64,000 nt of DNA from Butyrivibrio sp. (GTDB lineage: Bacteria > Bacillota > Clostridia > Lachnospirales > Lachnospiraceae). Below, piece after piece: positions 19,033-27,860 of this stretch (the stretch's first letter is position 1; every line of letters starts with the position of its first letter). The notes under the pieces were generated by a model, which had not been told where the DNA came from, did no database searches, and saw only the letters and a list, made by a program, of their open reading frames with translations. The stretch covers positions 62,001-126,000 of the forward strand of contig SVFV01000005.1 in NCBI GenBank assembly GCA_015056655.1, given 5' to 3'. A program made the position numbers and the translations under genes.

Positions 19033-20685
19033 TTAGAAATTATCATAATCTTCATTTAGCCAGTTTCTAAGAAGAATAGCTGCTGCTTCCGGATTCTCCT
19101 CAATAAACTTTTCTATGAGCTTCATTGTCTCACTGGTACCCTCCAGAGCAATATCAGCAAGCTCATCCTCTTCAAACATTTCCTCTGGCTGAGACTCAAG
19201 AAGCTCTTCTACAGACAGCTCTTCAGGAAGTATTTCCTCTTCTTCCTCCTCTGCCTCAAGCACTTCTCTCTGAGTTCTGATAGTTCTGTATAATACAAAT
19301 CCGATAAGTCCAAGAATGAGAAGAATAAGTAATATCTGAAGAACATCAGTAAATGTAATCGCTGTTCCCTCTGAATCAATGAAAAACGGCTGTTCATACG
19401 CTGTCATTGAAATATTAGCAGCAGCAATACCACTTGCCTTTGCAACAATGTTTATTGTGTCATCAGAAACATCTGTCTGAGTTACGCCTGTCTGTTTCTT
19501 AAAATCAGCCCAGGACAGACCGTCGTGCTCATCCGGATTATAATCATCCTCGTTGTAGACTACATTTTTTATTGCCGTAACGGAAACTGATGACTGATCG
19601 TAATTAACCTTTCCCGGAGGTGTCTTCTCATTTGTGATTTCTTCGTTAGGAAGATAATCTCTGGATTCCTCAGTTATTGTTGATGAAGACTGCTCTGTAT
19701 CCTGTAACATGTAGCTTGTCTCATCATCATTGTTTGTATCGGTTCCGGGAATTCCGCCTGTTCCGTTTACATTCTCTGCGTTATAGGTATCCTCATGGCT
19801 AAGTACACCCTGTGTCTGATCCTCTGCAGGTGTATAGGTATGAGTTGTTCTCTCAATGTTAGAGAAATCAAGTATCAGGTTACTTGCTACCTCTATGTTA
19901 TCATAGAGCTTTGTTCCCTGTAGAACTCTCTTAATCTCTGTCCTTATTGCCTGTTCAGCTTTAGTCTTTGCAGTGAGCTGTGTACTTGCAAGACCAGATG
20001 CAGAAGTCTCTTCAGATCCTGAGAACAGCATGTTACCTGTTGTGTCCATGATAACGATGTTGTCTGTTGTTTTATTTCCTAAAGCAACAGAAACAGCCTT
20101 TGCCAGGTATGCTGCATTGTCCTCGCTAAAGGCTTCCGGATCTTTTAACCTTAAAACTATACTTGCAAATGATTCCTGGTTCTGTGAAATCAGCGTTCCA
20201 TCGTTCTCCGGGATAGTGAGTTCAACTTTAGCTGTCTCAATTGCATCAAACTCTCCGATGAACTCATCCTCTAATCTCTTCTCCAGGTAAAGTACGTATT
20301 TCTTTTGCTTATCAGACTCTGTCGTTGAAAAGCTCCCATCTACTACATTCTCAATTCCATAGCCATCAGCCTGGATATCATTGTTAGCAAGAAGAAGAGA
20401 TGCTGACTTTTCCTGTGATTCAAGGACATTGAATCTGAGCTGGTCATCAGATGTCTTGTAATTAACACCGTTCTCGTCCAGAATGTCCATTACCTGCTGT
20501 GATTCCTTCAAGGTCTCTACAGTAACAAGAGGAACATATTTAGGCTGGTTAAAGACAGTAACCAGAATAATGATCGTTATAAGGACGGCGGCAACGCCTG
20601 CTGCCATAAGCGTCTTCTGTCTAATTGTAAAGCGATTCCACCACTCAAGGATTCTATCCCTAAGCTCCAAAAGACGTTCTCGCAT
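19033..20685 (-). CDS. fliF: Flagellar MS-ring protein FliF
   Basis: YVPLVTVETLKESQQVMDILDENGVNYKTSDDQLRFNVLESQ; LEKRLEDEFIGEFDAIETAKVELTIPENDGTL. Confidence 0.96.
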   Translation of the reverse strand: MRERLLELRDRILEWWNRFTIRQKTLMAAGVAAVLITIIILVTVFNQPKYVPLVTVETLKESQQVMDILDENGVNYKTSDDQLRFNVLESQEKSASLLLANNDIQADGYGIENVVDGSFSTTESDKQKKYVLYLEKRLEDEFIGEFDAIETAKVELTIPENDGTLISQNQESFASIVLRLKDPEAFSEDNAAYLAKAVSVALGNKTTDNIVIMDTTGNMLFSGSEETSASGLASTQLTAKTKAEQAIRTEIKRVLQGTKLYDNIEVASNLILDFSNIERTTHTYTPAEDQTQGVLSHEDTYNAENVNGTGGIPGTDTNNDDETSYMLQDTEQSSSTITEESRDYLPNEEITNEKTPPGKVNYDQSSVSVTAIKNVVYNEDDYNPDEHDGLSWADFKKQTGVTQTDVSDDTINIVAKASGIAAANISMTAYEQPFFIDSEGTAITFTDVLQILLILLILGLIGFVLYRTIRTQREVLEAEEEEEEILPEELSVEELLESQPEEMFEEDELADIALEGTSETMKLIEKFIEENPEAAAILLRNWLNEDYDNF

Positions 20686-20725
20686 ACTTCTCTCCTCCCA
20701 AAACTAAAAGAACAAAATAAAAATC

Positions 20726-21067
20726 TTAAATCTGCATCTGCATGATTTCTTTATATGCAGAAAGCGCACGGTCTCTCACCGCGATTGTATACTGCAGTGC
20801 TGTCTCAGCCTTCTGCAGTGCGATACTAAGGTCGTGAGTATTGTCTGTCTCACCCAAAGCCCACTTAATCTCCTCGTTCTCAGCATCTGATAAATAGGCA
20901 TTGGTTGTATTTATATTTTCAATTGCTCTATTGAAAATATTTGTAAAAGAGCCATCATTACCAAATCTGTCCCCAACAGGATTAGTAATTGTACTGTATG
21001 CCTTCTCAGCATCCCTTATAGCTCTTGAATGAACATTCCTTATCTGACTGATATCAATATCTGCCAT
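20726..21067 (-). CDS. fliE: Flagellar hook-basal body complex protein FliE
   Basis: C-terminal HDLSIALQKAETALQYTIAVRDRALSAYKEIMQMQI. Confidence 0.93.
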   Translation of the reverse strand: MADIDISQIRNVHSRAIRDAEKAYSTITNPVGDRFGNDGSFTNIFNRAIENINTTNAYLSDAENEEIKWALGETDNTHDLSIALQKAETALQYTIAVRDRALSAYKEIMQMQI

Positions 21068-21099
21068 GATTTATCCCCTCCAAAAAAGAATAAATTAAG

Positions 21100-21558
21100 T
21101 TATCCCTGTGCTATTGAGAGTCCCTGTGACATAAGGTTTTTGCTTGACGCAAAGGCTGTCGCGTTAGCCTCATAACCTCTCTGGGCATCAATAAGGTTTG
21201 TCATCTCTGTTACGATGTCAACATTTGGATATGTAACATAACCATTCTCATCAGCATCAGGATGAGACGGATCATATACCATCTTGTAATCTGTCCAGGT
21301 GTCATCCCTTACAGAAGAAACCTTGACTCCTCGTCCACTGTAGTGATCAAGTCTCTCATTGAGAATTTTGGAAAAAGGTGTCTGATTTCCCTTTTCTGTA
21401 AAAGTTACAACCTTTCTCGTATATACATCGCCGGTTGCATCTCTTGTAGTGTTCGCATTGGCGATATTCTCAGAAATAATATCCATTCGGAAACGCTCTG
21501 CAGTCATTCCCGATGAATTGATATTAAAAGAATCAAATATATTACCTGTACTGATCAT
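21100..21558 (-). CDS. flgC: Flagellar basal-body rod protein FlgC
   Basis: FDSFNINSSGMTAERFRMDIISENIANANTT...YVTYPNVDIVTEMTNLIDAQRGYEANATAFASSKNL. Confidence 0.96.
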   Translation of the reverse strand: MISTGNIFDSFNINSSGMTAERFRMDIISENIANANTTRDATGDVYTRKVVTFTEKGNQTPFSKILNERLDHYSGRGVKVSSVRDDTWTDYKMVYDPSHPDADENGYVTYPNVDIVTEMTNLIDAQRGYEANATAFASSKNLMSQGLSIAQG

Positions 21559-21604
21559 GTGTGCCTCCTTTCAAGCTGAAGGTGCGAAAGACTGCTATTT
21601 AGGA

Positions 21605-22057
21605 TCACTGTCCTCCCATAGCATTCTTAAGGTTAGTAAACTCTGACTTAATGCCCAGCATTACACCCTGATACTTGATCTGATTGGCTGCCAGAGTAAC
21701 ATTTTCAGTATCAATATCAACATTGTTGCCGTCCATTCTATAGGAAAAATTGGAATAATCCGTATATGGACGAGCCTTTAGTCTCTTAAGTTTAAGGTCT
21801 GAGACCTTGGCATCCATTGATTTGTATTTGGAATTACCAAGAGCACGCTCAAGCTCTCTCTCGAAGGCAACATCCTCCCTCTTGTAGTTTGGCGTGTTTA
21901 CATTAGCGATGTTGTTGGAGAGCACTTCATTCCTGATCCAGGATGCATCAGCTGTGCTATCCAGAACGTTGATATAGTCAAAAGCGTTGCTATTAATCAT
22001 AAAATAACCCCCTTCAACAACTGCAACACATAATAAGGCATCTTTTGACCCTAACAT
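21605..22057 (-). CDS. flgB: Flagellar basal-body rod protein FlgB
   Basis: RNEVLSNNIANVNTPNYKREDVAFERELERAL; start probably at an internal ATG (MINSNAFDYINVLDS). Confidence 0.94.
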   Translation of the reverse strand: MLGSKDALLCVAVVEGGYFMINSNAFDYINVLDSTADASWIRNEVLSNNIANVNTPNYKREDVAFERELERALGNSKYKSMDAKVSDLKLKRLKARPYTDYSNFSYRMDGNNVDIDTENVTLAANQIKYQGVMLGIKSEFTNLKNAMGGQ

Positions 22058-22192
22058 AATATTAAAATTATTTTGTGCAAATTACAAGATATTTTAGCCA
22101 AAATCATACTTTATATTGTGTTTTTTATTATTACGTCATACAAGAATTAGTAAATATAAGTTTTATCTTTTAAAAATATACCAATATTGCAA

Positions 22193-22221
22193 AAGGGATT
22201 TATCAAATAGATAAATCCCTT
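22193..22221 (-). terminator. Rho-independent terminator after codY
   Basis: Perfect AAGGGATTTATC/GATAAATCCCTT inverted repeat, then TT on minus strand. Confidence 0.7.
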
Positions 22222-22272
22222 CATCGTCACGCATCCTGCTTATATTTATTTCGGATATAATAGGTCCTGCGT

Positions 22273-23052
22273 TTACATCTGAGCTTTAAGTTTTTTTATT
22301 TCATCAAATACCACATCATTTAAAACTTTTATGTAAGTCCCCTTCATGCCAGAGGATCTTGACTCTATTACCCCTGCACTCTCAAACTTCCTGAGGGCAT
22401 TTACGATAACACTTCGTGTGATACCTACTCTGTCAGCAATCTTACTTGCTACAAGTACACCCTCCATGCCATCGAGTTCATCAAATATATGAATGATAGC
22501 CTCCATCTCAGAAAATGAAAGTGTACTGATGGCAGATTTTACAACCGCAAGCTTTCTACTCTCCTCAGCATTCTCCTCGTTGACAGCTCTAAGCATCTCA
22601 AGACCTACAACTGTCGTGCCATATTCGCACAAAATGATATCGTCAATATCATAGGGCTGATTGCACTTATAGATAAAAAGAGTACCAAGTCTCTCACCTG
22701 CAATCTCAATAGGAGCGATGATTGCCTGGTATTTTCTCATATCAACATCTTCAAATCCGAGAGTCTCGAGGTTTACATTTTCCTTTGTGGAAAGAACTGT
22801 AAGAAGTCTCTCGTTCAGCATTGGATCAATAAAACTACCAACATCATCAACCAGCATCTCGCCAAGTGAATCAACAGCAGACGTCTCACCGATTCCAAGA
22901 ACCTTACCTTTTCTGCTGATAACAAGCATATTGGAGTTTAGTATTTCACACAGCACCGTGCAGATATCGTTAAAAACTACTTTTCCGGAATTGCTGTTAT
23001 GCAACAATTTTCCGATTTTTCTAGTTTTGTCCAAAAGCTGTACGCTACTCAT
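22273..23052 (-). CDS. codY: GTP-sensing transcriptional pleiotropic repressor CodY
   Basis: LLDKTRKIGKLLHNSNSGKVVFNDICTVLCEILNSNMLVISRKGKVLG; C-terminal HTH GVLVASKIADRVGITRSVIVNALRKFESAGVIESRSSGMKGTYIKV. Confidence 0.97.
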   Translation of the reverse strand: MSSVQLLDKTRKIGKLLHNSNSGKVVFNDICTVLCEILNSNMLVISRKGKVLGIGETSAVDSLGEMLVDDVGSFIDPMLNERLLTVLSTKENVNLETLGFEDVDMRKYQAIIAPIEIAGERLGTLFIYKCNQPYDIDDIILCEYGTTVVGLEMLRAVNEENAEESRKLAVVKSAISTLSFSEMEAIIHIFDELDGMEGVLVASKIADRVGITRSVIVNALRKFESAGVIESRSSGMKGTYIKVLNDVVFDEIKKLKAQM

Positions 23053-23065
23053 TAAAATTTCTCCT

Positions 23066-23080
23066 TTTATTCAGAAAATG
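23066..23080 (-). promoter_or_regulatory. Candidate CodY autoregulatory box in codY leader
   Basis: CATTTTCTGAATAAA compared with AATTTTCWGAAAATT (4 mismatches), immediately upstream of the RBS. Confidence 0.3.
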
Positions 23081-23182
23081 TGCGGCATTTTGCACAAATC
23101 TACTACAACTAATGCGATTGTAACATATATAATGCACAATATCCAACGTATTTGTTGTAAATTTTATTAAATTAATATAAAA

Positions 23183-23207
23183 AACGAGAGTATTTTATAC
23201 TCTCGTT
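23183..23207 (-). terminator. Rho-independent terminator after topA
   Basis: AACGAGAGTA/TACTCTCGTT perfect hairpin followed by T-run on minus strand. Confidence 0.85.
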
Positions 23208-23235
23208 CCTTATTTTCGCAAAATTTAATATATTT

Positions 23236-25329
23236 TCAATCTTCTTCGTCTTTTTCTCTGTCTCCAATGTATCCACATTCGGGATCATTGCAGGCAAGCT
23301 TGTTATTCTTGATGAGCATAAGTCCACCACATCTGGGACAAGCCTTCTTGGAAGGTCTCTGCCAAACCATGAAATCACAATCAGGATTGTCAATACATCC
23401 GTAGTAGAGTCTTCCCTTTCTTGTTCTCTTAAGAACAATGTCCTTTCCGCACTTAGGACACATAACCCCAGTCTTTTCATAGTAGGGCTTTGTGTTTCTG
23501 CACTCAGGGAATCCAGGACAAGCAAGGAATTTTCCGTGAGGGCCATACTTGATGACCATGTTTCTTCCGCAGTTCTCACAAACAACATCAGAAACCTCAT
23601 CCTGTATTTCAACCTTCTCGATTGCCTTCTGAGCCATCTCAACAGCTTCACGAAGATCGGGATAGAAATTCTCAATGATTGTCTTCCACTTTACATTTCC
23701 ATCTGCAACGCCATCAAGGAGTGTCTCCATATTAGAAGTAAAGCTTACGTCAACGATCTGAGGGAATGCATCCTTCATCATTCTGTTAACTGCTTCACCA
23801 AGCTCTGTCACATAGAGATTTCTGTTTTCCTTGGTAATATAATGTCTTGCAAGAATTGTTGTAATTGTAGGCGCATAAGTACTAGGTCTTCCAATACCAA
23901 GTGCCTCAAGGTCATGTACAAGTGATGCCTCTGTATAATGAGGAGCAGGCTGTGTGAAATGCTGCTTGTCATCAAAGCTTTCAAGCTCAAGCTCTGAGTT
24001 CTCATCTATTCTCTTGGCAAGTGTGTTCTTCTCAATCTGATCTTCCTCATCAGTATAAACATTCATGAAACCGTCGAATACAGTTCTTGAAGCTGCTACT
24101 GTAAATCTGTGGTCTCCTGCATCAATCTTTACTGATGTGGTCTCGTATTTTGCAGCTGCCATCTGGCTTGCCATAAATCTGCGCCAGATAAGCTGATAAA
24201 GTCTGAACTGATCTCTTGTAAGGAAATCCTTAACAGCTACAGGTGTATTCTCAACATTGGTAGGGCGGATTGCCTCGTGAGCATCCTGAATCTTACCACT
24301 GCCCTTCTCCTTAGCCACCTTGTCAGCAAGATAATTCTCGCCAAAGGACTTTGTAATAAACTCAGCTGCCACTGCCTTTGCTTCATCAGAAATACGTGTT
24401 GAGTCAGTACGAAGGTATGTGATAAGACCGACTGTACCCTGATCTCCGATATCGATTCCTTCATAGAGCTGCTGTGCTGTACGCATAGTCTTCTGAGTTG
24501 AGAAGTTGAGCGCCTTTGAAGCTTCCTGCTGAAGTGTTGATGTTGTAAAAGGAAGCGGTGCTTTCTTAGTTCTCTCACCCTTCTTGATTTCAGAAATCTT
24601 GAACTTCTTTCCTTTAAGGTCGTTTAAGATTTCATCAAGCTCTTTTCTGGAAGAAATATCAACCTTTTTGCCATCTCTTCCATAATAGTGTGCAACAATA
24701 GGCTTCTTCTCACCCTTAACCTTAAGGGTTGCATCAAGTGTCCAGTATTCCTGAGGGATGAAGGAGTTAATCTCATCCTCTCTGTCACATATAATACGAA
24801 GTGCTACGGACTGAACTCTTCCTGCACTAAGACCTCTCTTAATCTTTTCCCAAAGAAGAGGTGAAATCTGATAACCAACTATTCTATCGAGAATTCTTCT
24901 AGCCTGCTGCGCATCTACAAGGTTCATATCGATGTCTCTGGGATGCTTCATAGCTTCCTTTACAGCATTCTTGGTAATCTCGTTAAATGTCACTCTTGAA
25001 AATCTATCCTTGGCATCCTCAAGCTTTAAAGCAGTCATAAGGTGCCATGAAATAGCCTCACCCTCTCGGTCAGGGTCAGTTGCGAGGTACACGTGATCTG
25101 CATTCTTAGCAGCCTTTCTAAGAGATGCAAGCACATCTCCCTTACCTCTTATAGTTATATATTTGGGTTCAAAATCATGATCTACATCAATTCCCATCTG
25201 ACTTCTCGGAAGGTCTCTGACGTGACCATTACTGGCTGCGACCTCGTAGCCTGATCCAAGGAATTTCTTGATTGCTTTTACCTTTGTAGGTGACTCCACG
25301 ATCAACAATTTCTTTTTCTTAGTTGCCAT
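23236..25329 (-). CDS. topA: DNA topoisomerase I
   Basis: KKLLIVESPTKVKAIKKFLGSGYEVAASNGHVRDLP; TYLRTDSTRIS; C-terminal zinc ribbons CENCGRNMVIKYGPHGKFLACPGFPEC. Confidence 0.98.
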   Translation of the reverse strand: MATKKKKLLIVESPTKVKAIKKFLGSGYEVAASNGHVRDLPRSQMGIDVDHDFEPKYITIRGKGDVLASLRKAAKNADHVYLATDPDREGEAISWHLMTALKLEDAKDRFSRVTFNEITKNAVKEAMKHPRDIDMNLVDAQQARRILDRIVGYQISPLLWEKIKRGLSAGRVQSVALRIICDREDEINSFIPQEYWTLDATLKVKGEKKPIVAHYYGRDGKKVDISSRKELDEILNDLKGKKFKISEIKKGERTKKAPLPFTTSTLQQEASKALNFSTQKTMRTAQQLYEGIDIGDQGTVGLITYLRTDSTRISDEAKAVAAEFITKSFGENYLADKVAKEKGSGKIQDAHEAIRPTNVENTPVAVKDFLTRDQFRLYQLIWRRFMASQMAAAKYETTSVKIDAGDHRFTVAASRTVFDGFMNVYTDEEDQIEKNTLAKRIDENSELELESFDDKQHFTQPAPHYTEASLVHDLEALGIGRPSTYAPTITTILARHYITKENRNLYVTELGEAVNRMMKDAFPQIVDVSFTSNMETLLDGVADGNVKWKTIIENFYPDLREAVEMAQKAIEKVEIQDEVSDVVCENCGRNMVIKYGPHGKFLACPGFPECRNTKPYYEKTGVMCPKCGKDIVLKRTRKGRLYYGCIDNPDCDFMVWQRPSKKACPRCGGLMLIKNNKLACNDPECGYIGDREKDEED

Positions 25330-25395
25330 TTAAAATGCCCCTCTTTTTTATTAATAGTAGAAACTCTTCAAATTCCGCGTTTCATAGTCTCATAA

Positions 25396-25420
25396 TATAC
25401 ACTAAAGTTTTTTTATTTGC
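25396..25420 (-). promoter_or_regulatory. Candidate sigma-A promoter of topA
   Basis: Minus strand TTGCAA-N17-TATATT about 65 bp upstream of topA. Confidence 0.5.
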
Positions 25421-25432
25421 AACATAGAAAAA

Positions 25433-25766
25433 GTGAAAGGGCGTCGACTCTTGCATCGACGCCCTTTAGAACTGATTTTCCAATGGACTTTTACTCCTTT
25501 TCTATATTATTGTATTTCCTCGAATCCTTTAGCGAAAACCAGTTGCGCATCCTGATCTTCTGTGGCATCACCGGCATCCACACTACTCGCCGACTACGTA
25601 ATGCACTGATTCGTTAGAAAAAAATAAGGAATAAGGATTCGAATCGGTGAAGCACACGCCGCCTCATCTCATCTTATTCCTAAAACAGATGGAAACCTTC
25701 CATTCTCACTCCGGTAAAGCACTCGCTACCTTCGCTACCTTTGTCTCCCTCCGTTTGCTTTTGGTA
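25433..25766 (-). ncRNA. Candidate stand-alone structured ncRNA (~330 nt), family not recognised
   Basis: Near-consensus promoter TTGACA-N17-TAATAT (25773-25801, minus), multiple internal stems and a 12-bp terminator; no credible ORF. Confidence 0.65.
25436..25467 (-). terminator. Rho-independent terminator of the ncRNA candidate
   Basis: AAAGGGCGTCGA/TCGACGCCCTTT perfect 12-bp stem, then CACTTTTTC on minus strand. Confidence 0.85.
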
Positions 25767-25772
25767 ATTATG

Positions 25773-25801
25773 ATATTATCAATCACTAGGCAAAATGTCA
25801 A
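25773..25801 (-). promoter_or_regulatory. Sigma-A promoter of the ncRNA candidate
   Basis: TTGACA - 17 nt - TAATAT on the minus strand. Confidence 0.7.
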
Positions 25802-25991
25802 TACATTTTACGACAATTTATTTAATTTTTTGAATATAAGCTGTTATTTTATAAACATTCGCAATTATCTGATTATTCACTACAATAGCCGTTAGTTTTT
25901 TGTCAATTACACCCAAATCAAAAAATAGTGATCATTACTAATAATATCTAGTATTAAAAGGATTTTTTGTTCAATATTTTGTATTAGTCTA

Positions 25992-26084
25992 TTGTCACCC
26001 ACTACTTCAAATTGTAGTTGACAATTAAACAAATTGACACTAAACTCTATTTGTCACCATGAAGAATGTACGTTAAGGTGACAA
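25992..26084 (+). promoter_or_regulatory. Two candidate BirA operators upstream of bioY
   Basis: TTGTCACC...GTTGACAA (25992-26024) and TTGTCACC...GGTGACAA (26051-26084); spacing like BirA sites (9-nt half-sites, N15/16). Confidence 0.55.
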
Positions 26085-26163
26085 TTGTTTATTTTTTAAA
26101 ACAATTTACATTAATTACAGGCTAATATATTTTAACTAGAAAGCCTTCAAAAGGAGGAGCATT

Positions 26164-26775
26164 ATGACTGACGCAACAACCATTAAAGAAACTAATCAAA
26201 CTGTTAAAGGACAGAAAATATCTGCAGCTGAGATTTGCCAGATTGCAGTTTTTGCTGCAATTATTTCTGTAGTATCACAGATTTCAATCCCCATGCCTGC
26301 AGGAGTTCCCATGACCCTTCAGACCCTGATCATTCCGATTGCAGGTATAGTTCTTGGAAGAAAAAAGGGAACAATAGCTACACTGATTTACCTTATTATG
26401 GGAGCTGTAGGTCTTCCCGTTTTCGCTGGCTTTGCCGGAGGACTTGGTAAAATTCTTGGACTCACAGGAGGATTCCTTATCTCCTTCCCTGTACTCTCAT
26501 ACACAGCAGGTCTTGGAGATAATCTTGGCCATAAGTTTTCAGGTCTTGGTAAAAAATATATCTATTACATCATTTTAGTGGCAAGTCTTGTAATTGGTGC
26601 TACAATAAACTATATATTCGGAACGATATGGTTCGTTGTTTCATCAGGAAGTACATTTATGGCAGCACTTAGTGCCTGTGTGATACCTTTTATTCCCACA
26701 GCCATTATCAAGATTGCCCTAATAGCCATTATCGCTCCCATGCTTAAGAAAAGACTTAGTAAGCTCTTAAACTAA
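26164..26775 (+). CDS. bioY: Biotin transporter BioY
   Basis: ISIPMPAGVPMTLQTLIIPIAGIVLGRKKGTIATLIYLIMGAVGLPVFAGFAGGLG. Confidence 0.95.
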   Translation: MTDATTIKETNQTVKGQKISAAEICQIAVFAAIISVVSQISIPMPAGVPMTLQTLIIPIAGIVLGRKKGTIATLIYLIMGAVGLPVFAGFAGGLGKILGLTGGFLISFPVLSYTAGLGDNLGHKFSGLGKKYIYYIILVASLVIGATINYIFGTIWFVVSSGSTFMAALSACVIPFIPTAIIKIALIAIIAPMLKKRLSKLLN

Positions 26776-26807
26776 AAAACCACTAATCTGCCATTGCAGA
26801 CAAACAT

Positions 26808-27803
26808 TTGGAACATATGGCCGGCACAAAAGATGTAGTACTTAATTTTCTTGAACAGAATAAAGGAACATTTTTATCAGGAGAGACTATAGCCAAAGAG
26901 CTTAGCCTCTCCCGTAATAGTGTTTGGAAAGCTATAGAATCACTGCGCAGAGACGGTTATCGCATAGAAGCCGCTTCAAGACGCGGCTATTCACTATCCG
27001 GAGAATCCGATATTCTCTCGTCTTCCGGAATCTTATCATTTTTATCCTTTGGTATGGATCCTTCGCAGATCCACATTTTCGATTCCTTAGAATCCACGAA
27101 TAAAACAGCAAAAAGCATGGCTTCTCTGGGGGCTTCCCATGGAACTGTTGTCATATCCAAAACTCAGACTCTTGGCAGCGGAAGGAAGAACAGGAGCTTT
27201 TTCTCTCCTGAGGGTGGTATTTATATGAGCATCATTTTAGACCCTCATTTTCTGCCCTTTTCAAATACCGCTCTAATAACCTCTTATACTGCTGTTTGCA
27301 TCTGCAAAGCCATGGAGAAGCTTGCAAATGTCACTCCAACTATCAAATGGATAAATGATATTTATTTAGGTTCCAAAAAGATTTGCGGAATCCTTACAGA
27401 ATCCGGCACCGATTTTGAAAGTGGTGAGATTCAGTGGCTGGTTGTAGGAATAGGCATTAACTTTGCCATCGATCAGAAGGCTTTCCCTGTCGAGCTTAGA
27501 AAAAAAGCTGGAAGTCTTTTCACTCCAGGCGAAACGATCATATCCAAAAATCATCTCATCGCTGAAATAATTGACAGACTAACTTCTCCGGTAAGTGCCA
27601 AAAAGCTGACACCCTCTTCAATACTTCGTAGCTACAAAAAGCGCCTGAATATGCTTGATGCAGAAGTGACCGTTATTCAGAGGAATGGAGAAAGCTATAC
27701 GGCTATAGCAAAAGATATAGACGAAAACGGGAAACTCATAATAGAGCTCCCCGATAAATCCACTAAAACTCTTTCATCCGAAGAAATTAGTATACGTATA
27801 TAA
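26808..27803 (+). CDS. birA: Bifunctional biotin-[acetyl-CoA-carboxylase] ligase / biotin operon repressor BirA
   Basis: N-terminal HTH (SGETIAKELSLSRNSVWKAIESLRRDGYRIEA) plus ligase domain GSGRKNRSFFSPEGGIYMSIIL; IKWINDIYLGSKKICGIL; ATG at 26817 is an alternative start. Confidence 0.94.
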   Translation: MEHMAGTKDVVLNFLEQNKGTFLSGETIAKELSLSRNSVWKAIESLRRDGYRIEAASRRGYSLSGESDILSSSGILSFLSFGMDPSQIHIFDSLESTNKTAKSMASLGASHGTVVISKTQTLGSGRKNRSFFSPEGGIYMSIILDPHFLPFSNTALITSYTAVCICKAMEKLANVTPTIKWINDIYLGSKKICGILTESGTDFESGEIQWLVVGIGINFAIDQKAFPVELRKKAGSLFTPGETIISKNHLIAEIIDRLTSPVSAKKLTPSSILRSYKKRLNMLDAEVTVIQRNGESYTAIAKDIDENGKLIIELPDKSTKTLSSEEISIRI

Positions 27804-27839
27804 AAACAGGCAAAATGTCTCGAGCATTTTGCCTGTTTT
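27803..27839. terminator. Bidirectional terminator between birA and hslO
   Basis: AAAACAGGCAAAATG-tctcgag-CATTTTGCCTGTTTT. Confidence 0.85.
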
Positions 27840-27860
27840 GTTTTACCAATATGTATTATA

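Noticed and set aside
25627-25681. tRNA-like look (9-bp end stem plus GATTCGAATC resembling a T-loop)
   Set aside because: No D-arm or anticodon arm, T-stem does not pair with correct geometry; better explained as part of a larger RNA with a T-run
25417-25895. Plus-strand ORFs of 66 and 82 aa in the topA-bioY gap
   Set aside because: Overlap hairpins, promoter and terminator of the minus-strand ncRNA candidate; composition not protein-like
26235-26450. 71-aa plus-strand ORF inside bioY
   Set aside because: Out-of-frame overlap with a clearly conserved BioY
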